A DNA stretch of 37,553 nucleotides from CAZDIO01 sp964505555 (GTDB lineage Bacteria > Bdellovibrionota_C > UBA2361 > SZUA-149 > CAZDIO01), in NCBI GenBank assembly GCA_964505555.1, contig CAZDIO010000077.1, forward strand, positions 1-37,553, written 5' to 3'. The notes beneath the pieces are model-generated. The model saw only the letters and a list, made by a program, of their open reading frames with translations. It searched no databases and was not told the origin of the DNA. Numbering within the stretch: the stretch's first letter is position 1; each line of letters opens with the position of its first letter. Positions 8,668-16,800 of the stretch are shown here, piece after piece. A program made the position numbers and the translations under genes.

Positions 8668-8695
8668 ATAATAAAGATGAAAGAGTTGAAATCAA
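8668..8695 (-). promoter_or_regulatory. Probable sigma-70 type promoter of the cysteine operon
   Basis: On the minus strand a TTGATT box (8690-8695) is followed by a 16-base spacer and TATTAT (8668-8673), about 53 bases upstream of the cysteine dioxygenase ATG. Both hexamers are close to the consensus and the position fits. The region is AT-rich, so chance matches are possible. Between this and the preceding gene end lies a short perfect palindrome (TCGGAAG/CTTCCGA near 8723) with no following T-run. Confidence 0.4.
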
Positions 8696-8750
8696 AAAAA
8701 TAGTAGGGAGTTTTTCGTATCTTCGGAAGGCTTCCGACTAAAATTGCCCT

Positions 8751-10025
8751 TTAACCTCCCACACTCTTTGCAAGACCGGTTGCGAGAGAGGGTTCTTCCG
8801 CAAGAGGAAGAGAGAGGCCAAGGACTTTGTTGTAGAGATGAGCCAACTGATTTGTAAAAACACGCTTATTATATCGAGTATCAACTAAGTTTTTGGCATT
8901 TGCTGCTAAGTTTCTTTTCTTCTGCTTTGAAGCGGGGGAGTCATCGAGCGCATAGAGCAGTTGATCGGCAAGGTCAGAGGCGCTCAGTTCTGCAAGAAAC
9001 GAATTCTCTTCACTTAATACCTGTGTGTGAGAAGAGATTTTTGTAGCAACAATGGGAATTGAGGAGGCCATGTAACAATAGATCTTTAGGGGAGTATTTC
9101 CACCCTTTATTCGGGGGGAGACAAGAAGATTGGCAGAAGCCATAAATGCTCCCATTTCTTGTTGAGGGCGCTCTCCCGTAAAGATTACATTGTTTTGAAT
9201 TCCTAATTGAGCACTCTTTGACTTATAGTGGAGAACAACCTCTCTGGCGCTTTCCCCGACAAGAAGTAGCAGCGGAAGTTGTTCCTCCCTTGTGTAAGTG
9301 GTCCGAAGTTTTGCAAGCGCAAGCGCATACGCTTCAAGAAGAAGATCTATTCCCTGGTAATCATAGAAGTTTCCTGTATAGAGGCAGACCGATCGCTCAT
9401 GGAGATTGTAGCGGTTTTTTATCTCAGCAATGAGTTGCTCGTCTCGTTCATGGATAAAATCAGGAGGAATATCTTCCAAGGAGATGCAAGGAGTGTTTGG
9501 AGCGATGACCTTTGCAAATTGATGGAGCTCTTCGGAAACAGCAACAATTCCAGAAGCTTTTTGAAGGCAGCGAGAGTAGCAGGCATGAAAAAAGCGGTGG
9601 AAGTGTTTGGAAGAGATAAACTTAGATTGATGAAGGTGCTCTGGAACAAGAGAGTGCATATCTGCAAGATACGGGGTATGGGTAATCATTCCCAGAAGTT
9701 GTGCGATAAATACTGCTTCCTCTATCGCATGAATCGCTAAGTAGCGTTTTTTGAGCGCAAGCCGCAGTGCTTTCCATCCCAAAAATGCATCGAGGTAAAT
9801 TTTAGTCCATGAAGGACCAATGGGAACGGACTCTAGCGAAGAGGGCTTCCACGAACGATGAATAGAGATATTTGCAAGAGCTGGGGTCTCTCCAAATGGA
9901 TATGCCAAAAGGTCAACTTGAAATCCAAGCCGGGTCAATGAAGTAACGGTTTGTGCGACTCGAAGTGGGCTTCCTCGGTTTGCAAGAAACGGTTGCGGTG
10001 TAATAAAGAGAATTGACTTCGACAT
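8751..10025 (-). CDS. Family 4 (GT-B) glycosyltransferase
   Basis: A 424-residue cytosolic glycosyltransferase with two Rossmann-like halves. The N-terminal half has ITPQPFLANRGSPLR (about 9-22) as acceptor side. The C-terminal half has YTGNFYDYQGIDLLLEAY (216-233), LLVGE (254-258), VIFTGERP (280-287) and TPLKIYCYMA (311-320). In related enzymes the last motif normally reads KIYEYMA or LEAMA, with a glutamate that contacts the sugar nucleotide; here it is cysteine (C317), which is odd. It ends the minus-strand block that contains the pyruvyl transferase and GT-C-like genes, so it probably adds a sugar to the same surface glycan. Donor and acceptor are unknown. Confidence 0.88.
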   Translation of the reverse strand: MSKSILFITPQPFLANRGSPLRVAQTVTSLTRLGFQVDLLAYPFGETPALANISIHRSWKPSSLESVPIGPSWTKIYLDAFLGWKALRLALKKRYLAIHAIEEAVFIAQLLGMITHTPYLADMHSLVPEHLHQSKFISSKHFHRFFHACYSRCLQKASGIVAVSEELHQFAKVIAPNTPCISLEDIPPDFIHERDEQLIAEIKNRYNLHERSVCLYTGNFYDYQGIDLLLEAYALALAKLRTTYTREEQLPLLLLVGESAREVVLHYKSKSAQLGIQNNVIFTGERPQQEMGAFMASANLLVSPRIKGGNTPLKIYCYMASSIPIVATKISSHTQVLSEENSFLAELSASDLADQLLYALDDSPASKQKKRNLAANAKNLVDTRYNKRVFTNQLAHLYNKVLGLSLPLAEEPSLATGLAKSVGG

Positions 10026-10110
10026 AGATTGTATTGAGATACTTCCCCTAGCGATGTGTCATAGCGATGTTTTTTTATGATGTAAAGAGTAAGGTACTCA
10101 AGAAATCCGC

Positions 10111-10599
10111 TTATTTCCTAGATTTATATAAAAACTGAAGAACATAATCAGGAACAATACCCAAAAGAAGGTACCTCTTCTGAGTTTCAGGAGGAAGGAG
10201 AGCAAACTCGACGATTTCATGGCGACAGTTTGGTTCTTCACAAACGCACCTCATAGTCCAATCATCTGCAACCATTGTAAGGGAGTAATCAAAAGTAACC
10301 TCTTCGTTGACGGCGATTGCTTTTATTGACTGAAGAAAAATTTTTTCGTTTTGAAATACAACTGCTGCGTTAGGGTTGCAAGAGTGGTTGATAAAGTCGT
10401 CAATCTCTCCAGAAGGTCCTAGGTAAAGGGATTGACCGATTTGGAGGTAGTGATCAAGTACCGAGTCATATGGTGTGGGCAGCTCTTCGGTGGGAATTTG
10501 TTTTCCATGAAACTGAAGAATCTCACTTTTTGATGGAAGAGGGAGGTTGGTAAAAACCCCAAGACCTTTTTTACTTTTTTTGAGTGAGAGAGGGGTCAC
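10111..10599 (-). CDS. SET-domain protein (putative lysine methyltransferase)
   Basis: A compact 162-residue SET protein, almost only the catalytic domain. The cofactor-binding GLGVF lies at 12-16, the NHSCNPN pseudoknot motif at 71-77 and the EEVTFDYS motif with the catalytic-type tyrosine at 99-106. A post-SET-like zinc-binding pattern CxCxxxxC (C118, C120, C125) follows and would pair with C74. These are the hallmarks of a functional SET methyltransferase using S-adenosylmethionine. It starts with GTG and overlaps the stop of the pyruvyl transferase gene (GTGA), so the two are coupled. Bacterial SET targets are mostly unknown; the target here cannot be told from sequence. Confidence 0.9.
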   Translation of the reverse strand: MTPLSLKKSKKGLGVFTNLPLPSKSEILQFHGKQIPTEELPTPYDSVLDHYLQIGQSLYLGPSGEIDDFINHSCNPNAAVVFQNEKIFLQSIKAIAVNEEVTFDYSLTMVADDWTMRCVCEEPNCRHEIVEFALLPPETQKRYLLLGIVPDYVLQFLYKSRK

Positions 10600-11843
10600 T
10601 TTCCCGCAGCAAAAGAGTCTTGTGGAGGTGTTGCGGTGAGGGTGAGGATTGCTCGGTCAAGATCTTCATTTTTATAAATTGCGGAAACAAGAGAAGCAGC
10701 TTTTCGTGCCTCTTGTTTTTGGCGAGGAATGTGGGTTCTTAGTTTTTCCGCGATGACGCTACGATCTCTCCATGCTTGCTCAAGGCGTTCTGCGACTGAG
10801 TCTTCGGAGAACTGAGAAAATTGTAAGGTGTGGTCCGATAAGCCAACGCTTTTGAAATAATGGTCTACTTTAGGTTGATAAGAGAGTCCAAAGATCGGGG
10901 TAAGTTCTGACGAGGCCAGGATCATCGCATGGAGGCGCATTGCAAAGAGTAAAGAAACTTTTGCTAGCACTCCTTTGATTTCAAAATGGTTGTAATCAAC
11001 ATTACTCAGGAAGGCGATCTTCCCCGGGTAACGAAGTCGAGAGATTAATTCCTGTGAGATATCAACATCGTGATGTTGGGTGCTGACAACAAGGAGCGGC
11101 ACGTGAAGTTTTTTTAGCACCCGATTTAAAGCGGAAGCGTAGATAGTAAGAAACTCTTCTCTCGTAAGTGCTTTCTCACGAGGTTCGGCCCAGGTGTTTA
11201 GGTAGGCGTTAATATTTACTGCAAGGATCTCTTTGGCTGAAGATAAGCCAAGGTTTTCTAAGATCTCTTGCACGCGCTTCTCATTCGCAGAAGAGACGTT
11301 GAGTGCGGCATCTGCGCCAATGAGCAAGCGGGGATTTGTTACGCCGATATCTCGGAGGATATTGTATGAATCAATATCGCGAACGGTGATAAAATCCATG
11401 ATGTTTGCTAAGTCTCGTAACATCTCTTTTCCGCGTTGTGTAGTCACCGGTCCGGTTCCTACGTTAAAAAACCCCATTTTTTTCCCCTGTCGCTTCGCTT
11501 TTGGAAGGAGAAGGGAGAGGGTAGAGAGAAAGTTAAAAAGTGGGTTATAGAGTGCGCGGTCAAAAAGTATCGCATCAAAGATTAAACTGAGATCTGTTCG
11601 CATCACGGATCGATATGTTGGAAGTCCTAGCATTTTAAGTGAAAAATTCCAGGGCATCATCGAGATCGGTCGAACGTTATTTTTGTAGGTATCGGTAACA
11701 AATTTTGGTTTGATCGTTGGGATTTCATATAAAAGTTCGCTCTTACAGGCGCTATCAACAGTATCCATGATGGCTGACATTAACGCCGCATCTCCGGCGT
11801 TACGGCCAGAAGAGGAACCAAGAAGTGTGATTGAGTTGAGCAT
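10596..11843 (-). CDS. Polysaccharide pyruvyl transferase family protein
   Basis: A 415-residue protein of the CsaB/PssM-like family, which transfers pyruvate from phosphoenolpyruvate onto glycan sugars as a ketal. The N terminus has the family-typical glycine-rich GSSSGRNAGDAAL (9-21). Further along are FFNVGTGPVTT (about 144-154), VRDIDSYNILRDIG and the FAMRLHAMILA segment with the conserved Arg-x-His, followed by GLSYQPKVDHYF. Length is typical. There is no signal peptide, so it acts in the cytoplasm. It sits in the glycan block and is translationally coupled to the SET gene downstream. No ribosome site is seen before its ATG. Some family members have other nucleotide-sugar-related roles, so the pyruvylation itself is inferred. 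Confidence 0.87.
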   Translation of the reverse strand: MLNSITLLGSSSGRNAGDAALMSAIMDTVDSACKSELLYEIPTIKPKFVTDTYKNNVRPISMMPWNFSLKMLGLPTYRSVMRTDLSLIFDAILFDRALYNPLFNFLSTLSLLLPKAKRQGKKMGFFNVGTGPVTTQRGKEMLRDLANIMDFITVRDIDSYNILRDIGVTNPRLLIGADAALNVSSANEKRVQEILENLGLSSAKEILAVNINAYLNTWAEPREKALTREEFLTIYASALNRVLKKLHVPLLVVSTQHHDVDISQELISRLRYPGKIAFLSNVDYNHFEIKGVLAKVSLLFAMRLHAMILASSELTPIFGLSYQPKVDHYFKSVGLSDHTLQFSQFSEDSVAERLEQAWRDRSVIAEKLRTHIPRQKQEARKAASLVSAIYKNEDLDRAILTLTATPPQDSFAAGK

Positions 11844-11905
11844 AGTTTTAAGCTTTTATTTTAGTAAATGCTCTAGTAGCAGTAAAGAGCGTTTGCGTAA
11901 AGGTT

Positions 11906-11923
11906 GAGGCAAATTTTTGCCTC
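11906..11923. terminator. Short perfect hairpin between the hydrolase and pyruvyl transferase genes
   Basis: GAGGCAAA and TTTGCCTC form a perfect 8-base inverted repeat separated by two bases. It is the main structure in the 109-base gap, the second largest spacing inside the 8751-18486 block. No T-run follows on the minus strand, so it is either a weak terminator, a processing site or an mRNA-stability hairpin that sets different levels for the genes on either side. Confidence 0.35.
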
Positions 11924-11952
11924 TGGCAAAGCACCCTTCTGTTTCTTTTCGG

Positions 11953-12780
11953 TTACTTGTGGCGATCTGGCCTTGCGAGCTGATTTTTTTGCAGTCGGCT
12001 CAAAGTGTTCGTAAGAGAGGAACGGGAGCCGAGGGGAGGGGAAAGAAAGGAAGCCTTGTGGAGAGCTTGCTGAATAGAGCTTACGGGTCTTCTTGCATCG
12101 ATGTTTGCTTGGAGAGCAGTAGCGTAGCTTCCAATGTATTTCTCTTCTCCAGGAAATGGTAGGGGATCGGATCCGGCAATTAAACGAAACCCTTTTTTCC
12201 TTCCAGTTTGCATCAAGAATGGTTCACACCAGATCTTTGGTCTTAATCCGATATCGCCAAGGAGAAAATCATTTTCACTGTTTTGTAAAATGAGCTCTTT
12301 GATTACCCGCCCTCTGGAGAAAAACCACTTTCCTGGAGACCAATTAACCACGGCTTGCCCGCCCAGCTCTCTGATCTGACGAAGCGCTTCAAAGATAGAA
12401 ACTCCATCTTCAATCTTTGATCCTAGAAAAAGCCCAAGAATCTCAAGCCGCTCGCTGGTAGTGATCTGTTTTCCTGAAATAAGTAAGAGAGTGTCGCCTT
12501 CTGCGGTATCAATATAGATACCGAGCGCTTCTTCGCTTTGTCTAACGCGATATCCGAGCTGAGAGAGGTTAATCTTTCCTTGATAGAGCGAATCGTAAAA
12601 ATTACAATCACTTCGCTCTGTAAGGCAAAGAACTTTTAATATTTGCTCATCTGTTGAGAGGGGTAAGGACTTCCTTATAGAGGATTGGAGGTGATTGAGA
12701 TTTATAAAGGCCGCAGATAACGCGCTTAGGAGATTATAGCAAGGATAGATATGAACGTGAGTATCTAAAATTAGTATCAT
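11953..12780 (-). CDS. Putative PHP/amidohydrolase-like metal-dependent hydrolase
   Basis: A 275-residue soluble protein. The N terminus ILDTHVHIYP (D6, H8, H10) has the HxH pattern that starts PHP and amidohydrolase-type metal sites. A later GSDPLPFPGEE segment (about 213-223) could supply a further ligand, an aspartate, and GGQAVVNWSPGKW lies between. The family cannot be fixed further, and I would not name a substrate. It starts 7 bases after the membrane protein gene and so belongs to the same transcript. The expected second histidine cluster is not obvious, and the site may be degenerate. Confidence 0.7.
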   Translation of the reverse strand: MILILDTHVHIYPCYNLLSALSAAFINLNHLQSSIRKSLPLSTDEQILKVLCLTERSDCNFYDSLYQGKINLSQLGYRVRQSEEALGIYIDTAEGDTLLLISGKQITTSERLEILGLFLGSKIEDGVSIFEALRQIRELGGQAVVNWSPGKWFFSRGRVIKELILQNSENDFLLGDIGLRPKIWCEPFLMQTGRKKGFRLIAGSDPLPFPGEEKYIGSYATALQANIDARRPVSSIQQALHKASFLSPPLGSRSSLTNTLSRLQKNQLARPDRHK

Positions 12781-12787
12781 TCGATCA

Positions 12788-14590
12788 TTACTTTATAAAT
12801 GTGATCTCTGCGATCGACCAATCGAAAGATTTTTCTGTTCCGGTTTGCTTTATGAGTAAACAGTGCGGCTTGATTCGTTGAGGATAGAGAATCGTAATCG
12901 TTTGTGGAGGTGTAAAGTAAGGATATCCATCCGTTGTAAACTGAACTGAGCCAAGCCATGGGGTAAATCGAGCCGTCAGGGTGTAGCGCTTAGTATCGTT
13001 TCCATCTCTGGCGCAGTGCTCGCTGGAGTAAACTTCAAGTGCTCGAGGATAGTCGGTGTTGAAAGGACCAAGTTCAAGTGTCATGCCCCCCTGGAGTTTC
13101 GGAGTATCAAAATAGATATGGAGCCATTCATCACCTTTCTGAGCCCCCTTCTGTGCGCTCCAGCGTGTGGATAGATTGTGATCGGTGAGGAGTTTTGTAA
13201 GCTCTTCATGGTGAGAAGCTGAAAAAACTGGTTTATAATCCTCTGCTTGTTCTCTTTCAAGATGTTCAACACGTTCTTGTAGCTCAAGTACAGAGAGTCC
13301 CATATTTTTCACTACGTAGTAAGAGGGCGATAAAAGTCGTTTTACAATAAAATCTCTTTTTTCAAAAAGCTCTTTTTTATTGAATGTTTGCCAAGGGTCT
13401 TGGTCCATTGCTCCACGAAGAAGAGGAGGGGAGTAAAACGGTTTGTTTGAAAGTGGAAAGATCACCAGTAAAGCCGTTACCGACAAAAAATAAAGAAAAG
13501 AACGCCCCCGGCCACTCGCTAAGGCAATGACAAAAAGCACCAGTCCTAATGTAAAAAAGAGAGGTGGAAGTGAGATAGTTGAAAATCCTGGAAGAAGTCG
13601 TCTGATTGTTTGGAGTGGAGCAACTTGATTATATTCAATAGGGATCAATGCGCTGTCAAAAAACAACATAATTGAAAAGCAGAGCGCAGTGAGTAAGCAA
13701 CTTCGCTGAAAACCTGAAAGAGGCAATTTTTTTCTAAAGAGAATTACTAAGAAGCCAGAAATTCCAAGCATTAAAATCAATGCCAACGGACCAAAGATAT
13801 TTCGTAAGTACTGTTGATCAAGAACGGTGATTGGTGGTTCAGGACCGAGCATCGGTCGAACTCCATCGGTTGTTTCAATTGCTGGAACGAGATGTCCAGG
13901 AGCTGCATATGGAGGAAAGTCCGTAAATGGAGTGGCGATAAAGGCGATTAGCGAGGGGATGAAGAGACAACAAAAGATGATAAAAAGCTGCTTTGAAGGA
14001 AGCGTTATTAATCCTTTGACGGTGAGGAAAAAAGCAACCAACGAATAAAAAATAGATACTTGGTTCCCACTTCGTGCAGCGAAAATGCTGACAATGAGGA
14101 GAAACGCGATGTGGAGGTACACATGTTCGTTTTTAATTATCCGAATTAAGTTCAGGAGAAGCCAGGGGAAAAAACAAAGCCCTGGGAAAAGCACAGAATC
14201 AAAACCAAAAAGAAACAATAATACGATGCTACAAAGAGATGCAAAAAAAGGAGGTTGTAACGCAATGGAGCGCGTGACGGGACTCACCTCGAGAATGAGA
14301 AAATACACACCGAACGAAAAAATCGTAATAATAATGGCCATGTAGAGATCGTAGCCGATCAGTGAGCTGAGGCTTGCGATGAGTATGTCAAATTTCCAAA
14401 AATGATAAGCATTTGAAGAGAAATTGATCAGTTCAAACCATTTAGGAGGTGTCGCCTGAAAAGAAAGAAACCCTGAATCCGCATAAGGAAAAACAACAAA
14501 GGACATTACCAGAGCAATAATTCCAGGACACAGAAGCACGAGTGTTGAAAATACGGTGTGCAGTACTATGTAGAGTTCGTCTTTTTTCAT
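12788..14590 (-). CDS. Polytopic membrane protein with C-terminal beta domain (600 aa)
   Basis: I place the start at the ATG at 14590 (MKKDELY), which overlaps the stop of the preceding gene as ATGA; an upstream TTG would add 24 unlikely residues. About ten to twelve hydrophobic helices fill residues 1-390. A soluble C-terminal part (about 420-600) follows, with a coiled-coil-like stretch (LELQERVEHLEREQ) and then a beta-rich domain with LELGPFNTDYPRALEVY, reminiscent of discoidin/F5-8C folds found at the end of some GT-C enzymes. No catalytic motif is recognised. Coupling to the GT-C-like gene suggests it works on the same lipid-linked glycan as a transferase, flippase or partner. Confidence 0.8.
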   Translation of the reverse strand: MKKDELYIVLHTVFSTLVLLCPGIIALVMSFVVFPYADSGFLSFQATPPKWFELINFSSNAYHFWKFDILIASLSSLIGYDLYMAIIITIFSFGVYFLILEVSPVTRSIALQPPFFASLCSIVLLFLFGFDSVLFPGLCFFPWLLLNLIRIIKNEHVYLHIAFLLIVSIFAARSGNQVSIFYSLVAFFLTVKGLITLPSKQLFIIFCCLFIPSLIAFIATPFTDFPPYAAPGHLVPAIETTDGVRPMLGPEPPITVLDQQYLRNIFGPLALILMLGISGFLVILFRKKLPLSGFQRSCLLTALCFSIMLFFDSALIPIEYNQVAPLQTIRRLLPGFSTISLPPLFFTLGLVLFVIALASGRGRSFLYFLSVTALLVIFPLSNKPFYSPPLLRGAMDQDPWQTFNKKELFEKRDFIVKRLLSPSYYVVKNMGLSVLELQERVEHLEREQAEDYKPVFSASHHEELTKLLTDHNLSTRWSAQKGAQKGDEWLHIYFDTPKLQGGMTLELGPFNTDYPRALEVYSSEHCARDGNDTKRYTLTARFTPWLGSVQFTTDGYPYFTPPQTITILYPQRIKPHCLLIKQTGTEKSFDWSIAEITFIK

Positions 14591-16782
14591 TGTAGGAATT
14601 CGTTGAGGACTCGAGACCAACCGGGTCGTGCACTTATTATTACTTGAGACCCAGGGGAGCAATGAGTGAGCATGATAAATGTGAGATCTCCCGGATATTT
14701 CTGAGGTTCAAGAGAGCATCCTGTGCTTTTTAAAAAAGGATAGTAGCGAAATTTTATCACCGCGGATGAGGAGGTAAGATGAAGGGTAAGATCTCCGGTG
14801 GTTTGGGAAATTATCTCTCCATCTCCCTCAAGAAAGTAGGTTGGGTTTTTCATTTCGCGGGTATAGAAAATAAAACGTTTCTCCTCCCACACGCGCCGAT
14901 ATTTTTCTGGATTACTATCAAAATAGTTCCTCCATCTTCTTTCATGAGCAAGAACTGAGGTAACATTTAAGAGGTCAAGATATTCTTCTACGCTCTCATC
15001 TCCTCTCTCTCTTACCTCATCGGGGATAACATCTATTCGTGCCCACGAGCTATGTACTGGTGCAGACGCTATAAGAGGATGGTTACTCCAGAGCACTAAG
15101 GGGGCGATATGGCCATGCTGTAATTCGTGTAAGACAAAACCAGAAAACAATGTTCGACCCTTTCCGCCCTCCTTTTTTATAATTTCGACAAGATTTTGTG
15201 GTCGATCATTTTCAAAGTAATACTGCTCTAAGCTCCGATTGTGAATGATCCAGGAGGTGGAAAAGATACCGGCGAAGATAAAACCAACGATAAAATGAAA
15301 TAGATTCGTACTTCGAAATGAACCCCCAAAGTTTTTGGCTTGATTATAGAGCGAAACGATGCTCAGTGAGGTTGGAAGTACTAAGAGAAAGGATAAAAAT
15401 AAAAACATCCGCTCTAAGTCTAGTTGAGGAAAAACCGGGGAAAGGGTGCTTCCCGCAATAAGCAGCCACAAGGCTAATCCAGTAAAGAGTGCTCGAGAAT
15501 GTCGAGAAGGGATGAAGAGAAAGCCTGGAATGGAGAGAAAAAGGAGTAATGGATGAAATTTTATTGAATTTTCTTGAATGCGCTTGAGTGAAGATGAAAA
15601 ACTTGTACCACCAATATTCTTTGGAGTGATGCGCTTCTGAAGCGCATGATGATCCGTATCCGTATTCGACATTTGATGAGATGCAGTTACAAACTTTGTT
15701 ACAGACGAGACTTGAACAAAGATAACGATCCAGGAAAGATTAAGAACGAGTAAAGCAACTACAACGCTAGGGAAATATTTCTTTCTTAGCACTTTTCGCA
15801 AATGAAATAGGCCAAACACTGCGGCGGGGAGTATCGCGATCGAGGAGAGAGACCAGAAAAAAAACAGCGTAAGCACGAGGACGCTGCAAATAGCGTCTTG
15901 CCGTTTCAGGACGCGTTCAGGATTGAGGATCTGAGAAAGATAGCTCAGCGCTAACGGAAAGAGCGTTGTGGAGACGATAAAACCCATCGAGCCGTATTTA
16001 AAACACCAACGATACCAAAGAAGATTCGCAGTAAGGGAGAGCAGCGCTGCGATTTCGGGAGCAGGAGAGGGGAATTGCTCTCTTTTTGCGGCAGCATAAG
16101 TAGAGAGGGGAAGAATTCCAAAGATTACCAAGGCAATAATCAAGTTATAAACTGATCCCAGATCGAAGGTGTAAATGAGAGGAAACGTAAGAAAAAATAG
16201 ATTAAGAATGCCGGTTGAAAAAAAATCTCTTGCATCAAGTCCCCCATTCCACAGTGGATTATATACGGGGATAAAGGGAAAATGCTCTTTTAGGAGAGAG
16301 AGTCGATAGAATACCGCAGGGTGATCATCTGAAAAAAGGAGTCGTCCTCCTGCTTCCTGAAAGAAACACCAGAGAAGGAGAATAGGAGTGATTGCAGCTC
16401 CGAGGATCAGGAAGCGTTTAGTGTGTTTTGTTCCTACGATGAACGAAAGCAGGGAGAAAAGGAGTATCTCGCCACGAATCGCACTGCCTGGAAATAAACT
16501 ATATGGACGGGTAAACCAATCGCTGAAAAAAACAACAACGAGAGCAAGGGAAAACCCAGTGGGTTCTAAAGACAGGCCCCGAAAAGTTCCGCGGTTTCTA
16601 TAGAGTGCCGCAGCAAAAAACAGTGCACTAACCAAAAGACCAGATCGAAATGAGCCGAGCAGCAAACCGCGATCATTCCATAAATGGATTGTTTTACTGA
16701 GGAAGCTAAAAAATAGTAGTGCAACACCGAACGAAAAAAGACAATCGTTGAGTTTCGTTCTTTTTGGTGATCCGTGCAGCAT
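14587..16782 (-). CDS. GT-C-like membrane glycosyltransferase/YfhO-like protein (731 aa)
   Basis: A large polytopic protein with about twelve or more helices over residues 1-500 and a periplasmic C-terminal domain (about 500-731). After the first helices it has an acidic loop LLFSDDHPAVFYRL (D152, D153), placed like the metal-binding acidic loop of GT-C transferases, then VYNPLWNGGLDARDF, which resembles the membrane proteins annotated as 6-pyruvoyl-tetrahydropterin synthase-related or YfhO-like. The C terminus ends in ISARPGWSRVL, similar to YfhO tails. I prefer the ATG at 16782 to a TTG one codon upstream. It lies 18 bases after the phosphorylase gene. Such proteins use polyprenyl-phosphate sugars outside the membrane; the substrate is unknown. 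Confidence 0.8.
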   Translation of the reverse strand: MLHGSPKRTKLNDCLFSFGVALLFFSFLSKTIHLWNDRGLLLGSFRSGLLVSALFFAAALYRNRGTFRGLSLEPTGFSLALVVVFFSDWFTRPYSLFPGSAIRGEILLFSLLSFIVGTKHTKRFLILGAAITPILLLWCFFQEAGGRLLFSDDHPAVFYRLSLLKEHFPFIPVYNPLWNGGLDARDFFSTGILNLFFLTFPLIYTFDLGSVYNLIIALVIFGILPLSTYAAAKREQFPSPAPEIAALLSLTANLLWYRWCFKYGSMGFIVSTTLFPLALSYLSQILNPERVLKRQDAICSVLVLTLFFFWSLSSIAILPAAVFGLFHLRKVLRKKYFPSVVVALLVLNLSWIVIFVQVSSVTKFVTASHQMSNTDTDHHALQKRITPKNIGGTSFSSSLKRIQENSIKFHPLLLFLSIPGFLFIPSRHSRALFTGLALWLLIAGSTLSPVFPQLDLERMFLFLSFLLVLPTSLSIVSLYNQAKNFGGSFRSTNLFHFIVGFIFAGIFSTSWIIHNRSLEQYYFENDRPQNLVEIIKKEGGKGRTLFSGFVLHELQHGHIAPLVLWSNHPLIASAPVHSSWARIDVIPDEVRERGDESVEEYLDLLNVTSVLAHERRWRNYFDSNPEKYRRVWEEKRFIFYTREMKNPTYFLEGDGEIISQTTGDLTLHLTSSSAVIKFRYYPFLKSTGCSLEPQKYPGDLTFIMLTHCSPGSQVIISARPGWSRVLNEFLQ

Positions 16783-16800
16783 CAACAGTAGTGGTTGTCA

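Noticed and set aside
12788..14662. Longer TTG-start version of the second membrane protein
   Set aside because: The additional 24 residues overlap the coding end of the preceding gene, and the ATG at 14590 forms a typical ATGA coupling.
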